Both the position numbers and the translations under genes were made by a program. Below, in pieces: positions 1-8,276 of a stretch of 64,000 nucleotides of DNA (position 1 is its first letter; each line of letters starts with the position of its first letter). The notes beneath the pieces are model-generated. The model was not told the origin of the DNA. It worked only from the letters and a program-made list of their open reading frames with translations, and did not search any database. The stretch covers positions 1 to 64,000 of the forward strand of contig NZ_JANHDJ010000008.1 in NCBI RefSeq assembly GCF_024494645.1. Reading direction: 5' to 3'. Source of the stretch: Halohasta litorea (GTDB lineage: Archaea; Halobacteriota; Halobacteria; Halobacteriales; Haloferacaceae).

Positions 1-1050
1 CCGCTTTGTCAGGGTTGTCTGTTGCTGTGTCGCAGTAGCGACCGACTCGGCCTGTGTGTCGACGACCTCGCTGAGTTCTGCGAGGTCGTCGATCTCCGCC
101 GAGAGCGTGACGTTTGATTCGGCCTGTCGGTCAGTGACATCATCGATCTCCTGGATCGATTCGTTGACCTGGTGGATATGGTCGACGGTGTCAGTCAGGG
201 CCCCGAGGGCACTGTCGATCGTTTCTGCACTGGAGGTGATCGAATCACTCGCTGTTCGAATCTCGGCAACCGTCTCTTCGGTCTGGGCCTGTGAGGTTGT
301 TATCACCGACTCGATCTCGTTCGCCGAACTCCGTGCTTCCTCGGCGAGCTTCTTCACCTCATTAGCGACTACGGCGAAGCCGTCACCGCTCTCGCCGGCC
401 CGAGCAGCCTCGATGTTGGCGTTCAGCGCGAGCAGCGACGTCTGGTCGGCGATCTCCGAAATCACTTCGACGATCTCGTCGACCTGTGTCATCTGCGTTT
501 CGAGGGCCTCCATCTTCTCGACGATCGACTCACTGACCGTCTCGACCCGCTCTATCTCGTCGATCGCCCGCTCGGCTGCCTCTCGGCCCTCATCACCACG
601 GCGGACCGCTTCGTCAGCCGTGTCAGCGACTTCGGTCGCCGATGCCGCGATCTGTTCGATCCCCGCTGACAGCGTCTCGATCTCGTTTGCGGCCTGTTGG
701 AGCCGTTCATTTTGCTCGTCGGTTCCGTCGACGATTCCCTCGAACTCCGCGTTGACACGTTCACTGGCAGCTTCGACCACCATCGAGTCGCTGGTCACCT
801 CGCTGCCGGTGTTGCTGACCTCCGCAACGAACGACCACACATCGTACATCTGCGACTCGATTTCGTCCATCATCGTGTTGTATAACCGGGCCAACTCGGC
901 GAGCTGGTCGTCGTTCGGCGGATCGACCCGTTCGGTCAGATCTCCGTTGGCTGCTGTCGTCATCGCCGTCCGAAACGCGGCTATGCTCTCGTTGTCTTCT
1001 GACAGTCGTCGACCTGCATTGTCGACTGTGTCGCGTTGCTGATCTCTCAT
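1..1050 (-). CDS. Htr-type methyl-accepting chemotaxis transducer, C-terminus outside window
   Basis: The minus-strand frame is open for 350 codons from the ATG at 1048-1050 to the window edge, so the C-terminus is missing. No transmembrane segment is visible, so this is probably a cytoplasmic transducer. After a short HAMP-like stretch (about residues 25-50) comes a long heptad-rich helix and then the highly conserved signalling-hairpin tip, with [19 protein letters not shown] followed by [15 protein letters not shown]. In this family the hairpin tip contacts CheA/CheW. The input signal cannot be told from what is seen. No chemotaxis genes lie next to it in the window. The family assignment is secure, the ligand unknown. 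Confidence 0.93.
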   Translation of the reverse strand, partial: MRDQQRDTVDNAGRRLSEDNESIAAFRTAMTTAANGDLTERVDPPNDDQLAELARLYNTMMDEIESQMYDVWSFVAEVSNTGSEVTSDSMVVEAASERVNAEFEGIVDGTDEQNERLQQAANEIETLSAGIEQIAASATEVADTADEAVRRGDEGREAAERAIDEIERVETVSESIVEKMEALETQMTQVDEIVEVISEIADQTSLLALNANIEAARAGESGDGFAVVANEVKKLAEEARSSANEIESVITTSQAQTEETVAEIRTASDSITSSAETIDSALGALTDTVDHIHQVNESIQEIDDVTDRQAESNVTLSAEIDDLAELSEVVDTQAESVATATQQQTTLTKR

Positions 1051-1145
1051 GCGAACGGCCTGTAGATGGTTATTAACTATATATAAAATCTAGTGATTAC
1101 TGTTACGTTGATCGACTCTCCGCTGAGAGAGGTCCGAACGAGAGT

Positions 1146-1403
1146 GTGGATACGCCGCCGCTATCGGCTGGTCGCAATAATTATAATGATACTCACAATC
1201 ACAATCCGCTTCTTGAAATCGCTGGCATGGTGGCAACAGTCATCTTCGCCAGCCCGGGAGAACATTTCATTTCCGTCGATCCACTAGGGTTGGACATATT
1301 CTACGCCTCAATCATTTTGTTCGGACTGCTATTCGTCATATCAGTAACCGATGAGTATGACCCAGGATCCTATGGGCTTACTTCGTCGGAATCTGAAAAG
1401 TAG
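1146..1403 (+). CDS. small hydrophobic protein, hypothetical
   Basis: A possible 85-aa protein with two hydrophobic stretches (about residues 25-40 and 48-68) and a polar acidic tail ending SSESEK. I recognise no family. It stands alone between the transducer and a pseudogene, and the N-terminal 25 residues are not very protein-like, so the real start may be a later codon or the frame may be chance. The acidic C-terminus after a membrane segment is typical of small haloarchaeal membrane proteins, which is the only positive argument. Confidence 0.3.
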   Translation: MDTPPLSAGRNNYNDTHNHNPLLEIAGMVATVIFASPGEHFISVDPLGLDIFYASIILFGLLFVISVTDEYDPGSYGLTSSESEK

Positions 1404-1417
1404 AATCCCTATACTGA

Positions 1418-1879
1418 ATGATACGTGTTTTACCTGAACAGGACGTCGACTAAGCCACCCGAGACAAGATCGAGGCCGCCCAGAATCGAATCGCCGCGGC
1501 GAATCGCGAGATCGCCGCCGCACTTGAGCAGTCGACCGGCCTCGCCGCCAGCGCCCATCCCACGATCGAACTCCGCAACACTCACGCCGAACTCCTGGAG
1601 GCTTATCGGGAACTCACACAGGCGATCGACATGGCCGAACGGGTTCTCGACGAGCTCGACGACAGCCAGCCGACGCCCCTCCGGATCAAATCCGAGCACG
1701 CCGAGCGGCTCGCCGAGACCTACGACGAGCCACTGCTGTATCTCGCCGTCGAGTTGCTGGCGGCCAACCGTCGGAAGTGGTTGCACGGCAAGCCGGAGAC
1801 GAACGGAGCCCAGCAGGTCGAACGCCACGGGTTGACGCGGAACCAGCGGGCGTGGTTGAACGACGTGGCCGACCAGTAG
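1418..1879 (+). pseudogene. small acidic helical protein with an in-frame stop
   Basis: Reading from the ATG at 1418 gives MIRVLPEQDVD and then TAA at 1451-1453. The same frame then continues without a stop to 1879 through a convincing acidic, helical protein (KIEAAQNRIAAANREIAAALEQ region, later AERVLDELDDSQPTPLRIK). The only later ATG is at 1631 and would give an 82-aa C-terminal product. Codon use and composition are the same on both sides of the stop, so I read it as a gene of about 153 codons recently broken by one nonsense change. A shorter protein started at 1631 is the alternative. Family not recognised. Confidence 0.55.
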
Positions 1880-1902
1880 GACACACCACAGTTCCGCTGT
1901 AA

Positions 1903-2142
1903 TTAGTGGTCGTGTGTTGGTGGGTGTAGATCGTCGAGGTCTTTGTCTCGGTGGTGGTAGTGCCACCCACTCTCCTCGTTATAATGGAGGCCGGTCTCGG
2001 TACCATCTTTCTGAAGGAACAGGAATGTCGCAAGACCACCCTGGTCGTCACGAAGCACAGCGTCGTAGGTATCTTGTTGCTGAAGCTGTCGGAACTCGTT
2101 ATCGGTGAGCCCGCGGTCTGGCAACACGTCTTTAATTCCCAT
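1903..2142 (-). CDS. hypothetical 79-aa protein beside origin 1
   Basis: The frame is open further upstream, to 2286, but that extension runs through an origin repeat at 2222-2241, so the ATG at 2140-2142 (MGIKDVLPDRGLTDNEF) is the better start. The product is acidic and ends in a His-rich stretch (GWHYHHRDKDLDDLHPP). No family recognised. It is transcribed away from the origin, divergent from orc1. Its composition is convincingly haloarchaeal. Confidence 0.55.
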   Translation of the reverse strand: MGIKDVLPDRGLTDNEFRQLQQQDTYDAVLRDDQGGLATFLFLQKDGTETGLHYNEESGWHYHHRDKDLDDLHPPTHDH

Positions 2143-2221
2143 ACGTTGACCAGACAGCCTCGGGGAATATAGCTTACTGCTGTCGTAGATCGGGTAGATA
2201 AACTCGCTGGTGAGGGGGACG

Positions 2222-2241
2222 CCCCCCTCAGTCAAAGTGAG
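2222..2241 (-). repeat. origin 1 repeat, outward copy
   Basis: One copy of the origin repeat in inverse orientation (CTCACTTTGACTGAGGGGGG read on the minus strand). It faces the plus-strand copies across a 262-bp spacer (2242-2503). An inverted pair of Orc-binding repeats flanking a spacer is the usual haloarchaeal origin layout. Confidence 0.75.
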
Positions 2242-2883
2242 TTCCAACAATTGCCCAACACCCCACCAGCACACCACCCATCTCATCAGACACGTTTGCC
2301 GTTAGTCTTATAACGGTTGTCGCCGTTAGCAACCGTACTAGAGTTTCGGCATACCGAGACGACGATGTGGTTTCGGCGTCGAGGAAGCGAAACAGCGGTT
2401 GGTTGTGTTGCTGTTCTGTGGTCTCTTGGTCCTGTTTTCGAGTGGTACGGTCCTTTCGACCATCATTTCGACTGCTCTCTGACCCCTACACACCTGTCGC
2501 CGATCTCACTTTGAACGAGGGGGGTGGGAGGTTGTGGTGCCGAGACGCCCGTCGACCACTGTGTTCGAAATCCCGTCAACGGTTGTCGCCACAGCTGACC
2601 TATCAGCAATCTCACTTTGAACGAGGGGAGGGGTGCAATCCACCGACGGCGATACGTCAGACGCGCTCAATATCTCACTTTGACTGAGGGGGGTGTCGCC
2701 TTCGATCTCACTTTGAACGAGGGGTGGGGTCCGTTTGAACTCACTCTGAATCTGGTCCGACAGAACAGTCGTGGTCAACAGCAATGTCGCCCCGATATAC
2801 CCACGCTACTGACCTCACTGTCGCATATCTCACTTTGAACGAGGTGGGGTACTTATTTGTACTCCGCCTGACTGTGTGTCTGT
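2242..2883. other. origin of replication 1 (orc1-linked)
   Basis: A non-coding region directly upstream of orc1 that carries most copies of a G-tailed repeat. The spacer 2242-2503 holds a small dyad (CGGTTG at about 2332, CAACCG shortly after) and is the candidate unwinding region. Haloarchaeal origins typically consist of an orc1/cdc6 gene next to inverted Orc1-binding repeats ending in a G-string. All of these are present, so the origin call follows from family knowledge. Activity is not shown by sequence alone. Confidence 0.75.
2504..2849 (+). repeat. origin 1 repeat array (ORB-like, five plus-strand copies)
   Basis: Copies of TCTCACTTTGAACGAGGGG begin at 2504, 2610, 2673 (ACTGAG variant), 2706 and 2828 (GAGGTGGGG variant), with a degenerate copy near 2740. 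All point towards orc1 and end in a G-run. Spacing is irregular, unlike plasmid iterons, and fits origin recognition boxes bound by the adjacent Orc1. Confidence 0.85.
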
Positions 2884-4179
2884 ATGACCGACGACTCGCC
2901 CGGAACGTGGGGGTCTGATTCTGGCCGAGACACTGGCGAGTTGTTTGCTGCCGATGATTCGAACCGATTGATTAAAAATCTCGAACTGCTCGAAGTGGGC
3001 GCGGTCCCCGAAGGCGACCGGATCGTCGGCCGCGACAACGAGATCGAGTCGCTCGTCTCAAATCTCAAGCCGATTGTCCGTGGCGATCCACCGACGCCCG
3101 TGTTGATCTCCGGCAAAACCGGCACCGGGAAATCACTGGTCGCCCGGCATGTCGCCCAGACGGCGACGAGCGTGGCCGAACGCGAGGATCTCCGGGTGGC
3201 CGATATCTACGTCGACTGTTCGCAACACTCGACAGAGACGCGGGCTGTGTGCGCGACTGCCCGCGAGATCAACAAAGCAGCAGGCTCGCCGAAAGATATC
3301 CCACTGACGGGGCTGGGGGCCTCGCAGTACTATACGATCATCTGGGAGCTCCTGGAGGACTTCGATGCCGCTGTGGTTATCCTCGATGAGATCGATCGGA
3401 TTCAACCCGACAGCGACGGCAACCGGGACAATATCCTCATGCAACTCTCCCGAGCCCGCGAAGCCCAGAAAACCGACACCAACATCGGCATCATCGCCAT
3501 TTCGAACAAACTCGATTACCCAGACAAAATGAACCAGCGCGTCCGATCGTCGTTCGGGGACGCCGAGTTGCTGTTCCCACCGTATGATGCCAATCAACTC
3601 CGAGAGATTATGCACGCCCGTGAGGATGCGTTCTACGACGGCGCACTCGAAGGCAGCGTGATTCCGAAGGCGGCGGCGCTGGCGGCCCGTGAACACGGTG
3701 ATGCCCGGAAAGCGATTCGGATTCTCAAAAATGCAGGCGTCATCGCCGAGGAAAAACAGGACAGCAAGGTTCGGGAAGCTCACCTGAATGAAGCCAAACG
3801 GCGGGCCGAAGCCGACCGCGTGGCCGAACACGTCGCCACCCAGACGCCCCACGCCCGGCATATCCTCCTCGCGTTGGCGTTGCTCACCAAGACCGCCGAC
3901 CCAGACGACGGCGAGGATGGCTACCGAACGACACACGTTTACGACGCCTACTGTACGGTCTGCGAGGAAGAGGGCACAGAGGAACTCAAAATCGATCGTG
4001 TGCGGCAGCTCCTGGACGAACAGGCGTTCCTGGATATCATCGAGAGTCGACGGACCGGCGGCGGCCACCAGCAAGGGACGTTTACGGCGTGGCGGTTGCT
4101 CAAAGATCCCGACGTTGTGGTGAAAGGCGTCGGTCACGACCCTGAATTGGTCTCGCCGAAAATCGGCGCAGACGACTGA
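2884..4179 (+). CDS. orc1: Orc1/Cdc6 replication initiator (origin 1)
   Basis: A 431-aa AAA+ initiator that binds origin repeats and helps load MCM. It has an acidic N-terminal tail, Walker A GKTGTGKS (residues 77-84), Walker B VVILDEID (about 165-171), a sensor region (IGIIAISNKLDYPDKM), the AREHGDARKAIRIL sensor-2 stretch, and a C-terminal winged helix ending with a GG-rich wing (RRTGGGHQQG). Length is normal for haloarchaeal Orc1. Repeats sit both upstream (2504-2849) and just past its stop (4191-4211), so it most likely recognises them. The ATG at 2884 follows the last repeat by 34 bases. Confidence 0.97.
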   Translation: MTDDSPGTWGSDSGRDTGELFAADDSNRLIKNLELLEVGAVPEGDRIVGRDNEIESLVSNLKPIVRGDPPTPVLISGKTGTGKSLVARHVAQTATSVAEREDLRVADIYVDCSQHSTETRAVCATAREINKAAGSPKDIPLTGLGASQYYTIIWELLEDFDAAVVILDEIDRIQPDSDGNRDNILMQLSRAREAQKTDTNIGIIAISNKLDYPDKMNQRVRSSFGDAELLFPPYDANQLREIMHAREDAFYDGALEGSVIPKAAALAAREHGDARKAIRILKNAGVIAEEKQDSKVREAHLNEAKRRAEADRVAEHVATQTPHARHILLALALLTKTADPDDGEDGYRTTHVYDAYCTVCEEEGTEELKIDRVRQLLDEQAFLDIIESRRTGGGHQQGTFTAWRLLKDPDVVVKGVGHDPELVSPKIGADD

Positions 4180-4190
4180 AAACAGCATAT

Positions 4191-4211
4191 TCTCACTTTG
4201 AATGAGGGGGG
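4191..4211 (+). repeat. origin 1 repeat downstream of orc1
   Basis: A single further copy of the repeat (TCTCACTTTGAATGAGGGGG) twelve bases after the orc1 stop codon, same orientation as the upstream array. It shows that orc1 is bracketed by its own repeats. Confidence 0.8.
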
Positions 4212-4370
4212 TGTGGTCGGTGTATCTTGATGGGTAGCTCGTGAAAAACAGTGTATGGTCGACTGGCGAGTACAGACAAACCGTACTGTATCTGTACTCG
4301 AAATAGAGGGGTTGAACCGTCGACTACCACTCGCAGTCTGGCGTGCATTTGAGGTTGATCGGCCTCACTC

Positions 4371-4423
4371 ACTAACTAAGGTTTGGGGTCTCAGATATCT
4401 ATCCTTGGTTAGTCAATATAGAT
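4371..4423. repeat. 11-bp inverted repeat, possible stem-loop or operator
   Basis: ACTAACTAAGG at 4371-4381 and CCTTGGTTAGT at 4413-4423 are complementary at 10 of 11 positions around a 31-base loop. It lies about 70 bases before the AN1-finger gene. It may be a regulatory dyad for that gene or a hairpin. Confidence 0.4.
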
Positions 4424-4491
4424 GGTCGACTACGGCCACTACGGACACACAGCTATTTGTGACTGTTGTTCGAACCAATAGAACAACGCGA

Positions 4492-5019
4492 ATGAACAAA
4501 TGCACGGTCTGTGATGAAACCACTCTCGGCCACCGCTGTCGTGGGTGTGGTAAGATCCACTGTGAGTCTCATATATTACCGGAGAACCACGACTGTGTGG
4601 CCCTCTACGTCGATACTACTGATGGTAAGTGGTTCAATACGAAATTCGAGACGCTCGGTGAGGACAAACACCGCGAGCGGCCTGCAACGAAGTTTGTCGA
4701 CGAAATCAATGCCGCCAGCACTGAGTCCGACGAACCGACACCCGATCCCGACAAGAATTACACTGTTGCGGAGGCAAACGCCGACAATCCGAACTACGAG
4801 ACGGTTAATGTCAGTAAGGATCGCGTATACCGCACTGCCGAACCTGAATACGAGTCGTCGCCTGATGTGAATCCCGACGGCTCAATCAAAACCGACGAAC
4901 TGGCAGAAAGGGTTGGAGCAGACGAAGACGTCGACACTAGGCGGTTGTCTAACGGTCAGCTCGCAATCGCCGGGATCGTCGTATTCTGCTTGCTAGCGTA
5001 CGTCTTCTATCTCATTTAA
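4492..5019 (+). CDS. AN1-type zinc-finger protein with C-terminal membrane anchor
   Basis: A 175-aa protein starting at the internal ATG 4492 (MNKCTVCDETTLGHRC); the upstream open frame from 4255 reads poorly and crosses an inverted repeat. Residues 1-40 form an AN1-like finger: paired CxxC, then CRGCGKIHCESHILPENHDC with the characteristic Cys/His spacing. A low-complexity acidic middle follows, and a single C-terminal membrane helix (about residues 156-174, LAIAGIVVFCLLAYVFYLI) would leave the finger in the cytoplasm (tail-anchored). AN1 fingers bind proteins or ubiquitin-like partners in eukaryotes. The archaeal role is unknown. Confidence 0.85.
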   Translation: MNKCTVCDETTLGHRCRGCGKIHCESHILPENHDCVALYVDTTDGKWFNTKFETLGEDKHRERPATKFVDEINAASTESDEPTPDPDKNYTVAEANADNPNYETVNVSKDRVYRTAEPEYESSPDVNPDGSIKTDELAERVGADEDVDTRRLSNGQLAIAGIVVFCLLAYVFYLI

Positions 5020-5068
5020 CGGGTATGAACGGTGATAAATTAATATACATTCGCCAATACAAGTCAAT

Positions 5069-5263
5069 ATGGGACGATTTAGGACGAACGTCACGGTCTT
5101 CGGTCTAGCCCTCATCACGTCAGTATTACTACTCGAATTTAGTGGTTGGCGTGAGTCGGTAGGTATCTCGTGGAGGTGGAGTGTAATTGGATCGATACCG
5201 GCGTGGGTTGCGGTCCCCCTATTGTTCTTCGTCGGCGCGATTTGGTATCTGGATCCGGCGTAA
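5069..5263 (+). CDS. small two-helix membrane protein
   Basis: A 64-aa protein with two hydrophobic segments (about residues 8-25 and 40-60), joined by a short polar loop rich in Trp/Arg, ending YLDPA. An AT-rich promoter-like stretch (TTAATATACATTCG, about 5040) lies about 25 bases ahead. It follows the AN1 gene in the same direction after 49 bases. No family recognised. Confidence 0.6.
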   Translation: MGRFRTNVTVFGLALITSVLLLEFSGWRESVGISWRWSVIGSIPAWVAVPLLFFVGAIWYLDPA

Positions 5264-5472
5264 GCAACTGATTCATTTTAACCTATCATGTGTTCGTGGT
5301 GAAAGTAATTCCACAGCCGGTCGACCACTTCACTAGGCTGTTACAGTAGCGAAAGATTTCATATATCAATATGCACTTTACTATCTCTAACCAAAACCAC
5401 TCAAACGCCGAATTCTCATAGTAGAGAGGCTCTATTTCTATCCTAATTTCCTCAGTATTGGATTTTAAGCCA

Positions 5473-5526
5473 CTGTACATTAGTCCAGTAGTGTACAGTA
5501 GTTTTACTAGGGTCGCCGCTGTACGT
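5473..5526. promoter_or_regulatory. CTGTAC half-sites upstream of the integrase
   Basis: CTGTAC at 5473-5478 and its complement GTACAG at 5493-5498 form an inverted pair, and a further CTGTAC occurs at about 5519. They lie just before the integrase ATG (5539) and resemble an operator for autoregulation. Inference from symmetry only. Confidence 0.35.
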
Positions 5527-5538
5527 GAAGCAAGAAAG

Positions 5539-6669
5539 ATGGACACCACTCAGACAGAGGCTACTCCGGGGGTTCAGACGCTCGAAGCGGCCATCCAGGA
5601 CTTCCTGGAGTCGGGCTCGAAGTCGGGCAACTACAAATCGAACTTAGCGTACGTACTGAGCGGCTTCCGTGAGCAGGTCGCTCCAGGAGCCACGACGCTG
5701 GCCGACGTCGACAAAGAGGTGATGGCCGAGTACGCCACCTACCTGCGGCGGCGCGTTGATGCACACCAAACCCCTGGTGTCGAAGGTGGGATCGCCGCCT
5801 CGACGGCGTGGGCCTACTACGATAACGTCTCTGCGTTCTTTGATTACTGCCTCAAGTGGGACAAGATCGACGAGAACCCGGCCCAAAAGCAGGTCGCCAA
5901 AGACGAGCTCCCCGAACGACCGTCGACGGTGAGTGGGTCTCAGCAGTTCTGGTCGACCAACGAACGCCGACAGCTCCTGGATCACGTCGACCGGCGAGCC
6001 TCAACGGCGATCGACGACCGCGGCACCGAGGCCGTCGTCGAACTCCGAGACAAAGCACTCGCCTACGTGCTCGCGTTTACCGGCGTGCGTGGTGGCGAGA
6101 TCCTGAAAGACTCACGGGACGATCGGCGTGTCGGGCTTCGGTGGGCCGACGTGGACATTGAAGACAACCAGATTACGATCCTCGGCAAGAACCAGCAGCG
6201 CGAGCCCGCCCAACTGCCGGGCCAAACTCACCACCCACTCAAACAACTCCGACGGGTGGTCGAGCCAGCCAGCGAGGAGTGGCCCGTCTTCGTCTCGCTG
6301 CACGCACCCTCGATGTACTCTGTTCTACCTGATGGCTTCGAGCGGCCAGACGACGACGAGCGGAGCCTGATTGACCACTGTCGGGCCCTTGAGGTTGTGC
6401 CACCAGCACTGTCTACAAACGGAGCTCGGTCAGTTCTCAAGCGACTGTGCCGGGATGGCGAGATCGAAGTTGAGGGCGACAAAGAGTTTCTCACGTTGCA
6501 CGGCGCACGGCGTGGGGTTGGTGAGAAACTGTATCGCGAGCGTGGGGCCGCCGCGGCCCAACGGACGCTCCGGCACGCCGATCCGAAGACGACCTCGGAG
6601 ATGTACTCCCACATCGAGACGAGCGAGAACGCCGAAAACGTGACCGAAGTATTCGGCGACGAACGATGA
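5539..6669 (+). CDS. tyrosine recombinase / phage-type integrase
   Basis: A 376-aa integrase. The start is placed at ATG 5539 (MDTTQTEATPGVQTLEAA) because the upstream in-frame extension to 5458 runs through the candidate operator. It has an N-terminal SAM-like core-binding domain (residues about 15-115) and a catalytic domain with TGVRGGEIL (first Arg), LHGARRGVGEKLY (HxxR) and LRHADPKTTSEMYSHIE (His and the nucleophilic Tyr). All catalytic elements are present, so it is probably active. Its C-terminal tail AENVTEVFG recurs in diverged form at 6930-6960, fused to another gene start. No tRNA attachment site is visible next to it. Confidence 0.93.
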   Translation: MDTTQTEATPGVQTLEAAIQDFLESGSKSGNYKSNLAYVLSGFREQVAPGATTLADVDKEVMAEYATYLRRRVDAHQTPGVEGGIAASTAWAYYDNVSAFFDYCLKWDKIDENPAQKQVAKDELPERPSTVSGSQQFWSTNERRQLLDHVDRRASTAIDDRGTEAVVELRDKALAYVLAFTGVRGGEILKDSRDDRRVGLRWADVDIEDNQITILGKNQQREPAQLPGQTHHPLKQLRRVVEPASEEWPVFVSLHAPSMYSVLPDGFERPDDDERSLIDHCRALEVVPPALSTNGARSVLKRLCRDGEIEVEGDKEFLTLHGARRGVGEKLYRERGAAAAQRTLRHADPKTTSEMYSHIETSENAENVTEVFGDER

Positions 6670-6782
6670 ACGACAGAAGCACCGACGAGAGGCCATGCGC
6701 GAGGAGTTGGCGGCTGTGTTCGGAGGCGGGAACTAATAACACTATACAAAAAGTTAATTGATATGAAAAATCGGATATTGGT

Positions 6783-6971
6783 GTGAAATTATTTCGTAGG
6801 AACGCTCTCCAAATAGGAGGGTCTCTTGGAATCGCTTCATTATCAGGGTGTAGTGCTACAATTTTACGGCCAAGACTGACTGTTGAACTGCTAGATTATG
6901 ATGACGAACCGTATACAGTCGATCTCCAAAACGCTGAGAACGTGACTGAGGTATTCGGGAATGGGCGGTAG
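6783..6971 (+). pseudogene. chimera: lipoprotein signal fused to an integrase tail
   Basis: A GTG start at 6783 gives a 62-residue reading. Residues 1-24 are a Tat lipoprotein signal (LFRRNALQIGGSLGIASLSGC, with Cys at the lipobox). Residues 25-50 look like the start of a haloarchaeal lipoprotein (LTVELLDYDDEPYTVDLQ). The last 12 residues are the integrase tail (NAENVTEVFGNGR against NAENVTEVFGDER in the gene just upstream). The DNA of the two tails differs mostly at third codon positions, so the second tail comes from a diverged integrase, not a recent local copy. I read it as a recombination scar rather than a working gene. Confidence 0.6.
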
Positions 6972-7031
6972 ACACAATTCAAGCTCGTGCAGTCTGTTAT
7001 TGTTTTCTGCTACTGAAAATTGTTACAGAAT

Positions 7032-7262
7032 CCTGTAATATATATCTGTAACTTATATCTGTCCCAATTGTCTGTAATTTTAATCTGTAATAGCTATCTG
7101 TAACCGAGTTCTTTAATCGAGGTTGCTGTCGGATCGCAGAAACCCAATCGAAAGACAGCACCGATTACAGATAGCCATTACAGCTAACTGAAACAGATAA
7201 GCGGTACAGATTTCTGTTACAGTATTCAAGTACATATGTCTGACACAGATTTATGGTACAGA
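7032..7262. repeat. inverted array of 13-bp-period iterons upstream of parA
   Basis: Plus-strand units of TCTGTAA begin at 7032 (CCTGTAA), 7045, 7058 (TCTGTCC), 7071, 7084, 7097 and 7110 (TCTTTAA): seven units exactly 13 bases apart. After a 48-base spacer the complement TTACAGA repeats at 7165, 7178, 7191, 7204 and 7217, skips 7230 and resumes at 7243 and 7256, again at exact 13-base steps. The array ends 18 bases before the parA ATG. The arrangement suggests a partition centromere (parS-like), an autoregulatory operator, or replication iterons. Confidence 0.85.
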
Positions 7263-7280
7263 AGGGTGAATGTCGTATAT

Positions 7281-8276
7281 ATGATTACGGCTGTAGTCTA
7301 CTCAGAATCCGGTGGGACATACAAGACGACAATGACAGCCAATGTCGCAGTGGCACTGGAGCGAATGGAGCTGAATACTCTCGTGCTGGATCTAGATCCG
7401 CAGGAGGGAAATCTGACCAGCCTCTTTGATGCTGGTGAACACCGAAGCGATCCAGATGCAGACAATCTCGTCAAACACATCCTGGATATGCCGGACGGGG
7501 AGTTCCACGATCTCATCGAAACCACCGAGGAAGGCGTCGACATAATCCCGAGCCACGACATGCTGGGTGACTTTACGTCGAACCTAGAACAGAAGATCTC
7601 TTACGAAACGGGCATGAAAAACATGAGCCGAGAGGAGTATCCACGGTTCGAACTCCTCCATGAGTTGCTCTGGAAAAAGCAGGAACTGCACAAGGAATAC
7701 GATGCCATCCTTATTGATCCAAACGCACGTGCGGAAGACCTGCTTTACAATGCTATTTTCGCACTGCGAACGCTCGTCGCACCCGTCAAGCCAGCTGGCA
7801 AGGGGAACCTGAGCCTCGAAGGGCTCGAGGAACTCGTCGGAAACATGGAAAACCAACTCGATATTGAAATTGGGCTCTCCTGTGTGGTCCCATCGGGGGT
7901 TGGGCAAACAAATGCCCACCAACAGTACCAACAACAGTTCGAGAACACAGAAGAATTTGCAACACCAGTCTCTATTGGGAACCGAGAAAGCCTCATGGAC
8001 GCGATGTGGGAGGCCAGAGGCTCAGCATTCAAGGTAGTTGAAGAGCGTTGGAAGACCTTCGAGAAAGACGGCCAGATGGTGAGTGAGCCGGGTCAACGAC
8101 GGGTACGTGATAGAGAGGTCGAAACGCTACGGAGACTGTATGAACTAGCGTGGTTCATTGCGACGACTACGTTCGATGCTGATATCGACCCTGTTTTGGA
8201 ACTCGATATCCAGGGTCATACGAATAGAACAATCGATCTGAAAGAAGACGACAAAACGGAGGCAACAACAGCATGA
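7281..8276 (+). CDS. parA: ParA/Soj-type partition ATPase
   Basis: A 331-aa ParA-family ATPase for replicon segregation. ATG 7281 (MITAVVYSESGGTYKTT) is preferred over ATG 7236 because the 13-bp iterons run to 7262 and the protein begins directly with the first strand of the fold. The P-loop is GGTYKTT, but the position of the ParA signature lysine (K in KGGxxKT) is Ser. The following motif LVLDLDPQEGNLT is typical, as is DAILIDPNARAEDLLYNAI. The next gene overlaps by 4 bases (ATGA), forming a parA-parB-like operon behind the iterons. Confidence 0.88.
   Translation: MITAVVYSESGGTYKTTMTANVAVALERMELNTLVLDLDPQEGNLTSLFDAGEHRSDPDADNLVKHILDMPDGEFHDLIETTEEGVDIIPSHDMLGDFTSNLEQKISYETGMKNMSREEYPRFELLHELLWKKQELHKEYDAILIDPNARAEDLLYNAIFALRTLVAPVKPAGKGNLSLEGLEELVGNMENQLDIEIGLSCVVPSGVGQTNAHQQYQQQFENTEEFATPVSIGNRESLMDAMWEARGSAFKVVEERWKTFEKDGQMVSEPGQRRVRDREVETLRRLYELAWFIATTTFDADIDPVLELDIQGHTNRTIDLKEDDKTEATTA

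Noticed and set aside
3133-4188. 351-codon open frame antisense to orc1
   Set aside because: Its residues are not acidic and mirror the orc1 codon pattern. The orc1 reading has complete AAA+ motifs.
4255-4491. N-terminal extension of the AN1-finger gene
   Set aside because: It crosses an inverted repeat and has a composition unlike the rest; the AN1 finger begins right at ATG 4492.
7032-7262. CRISPR array
   Set aside because: Units are only 7 bases at 13-base period, with two opposed arms and no spacers. This is an iteron array.
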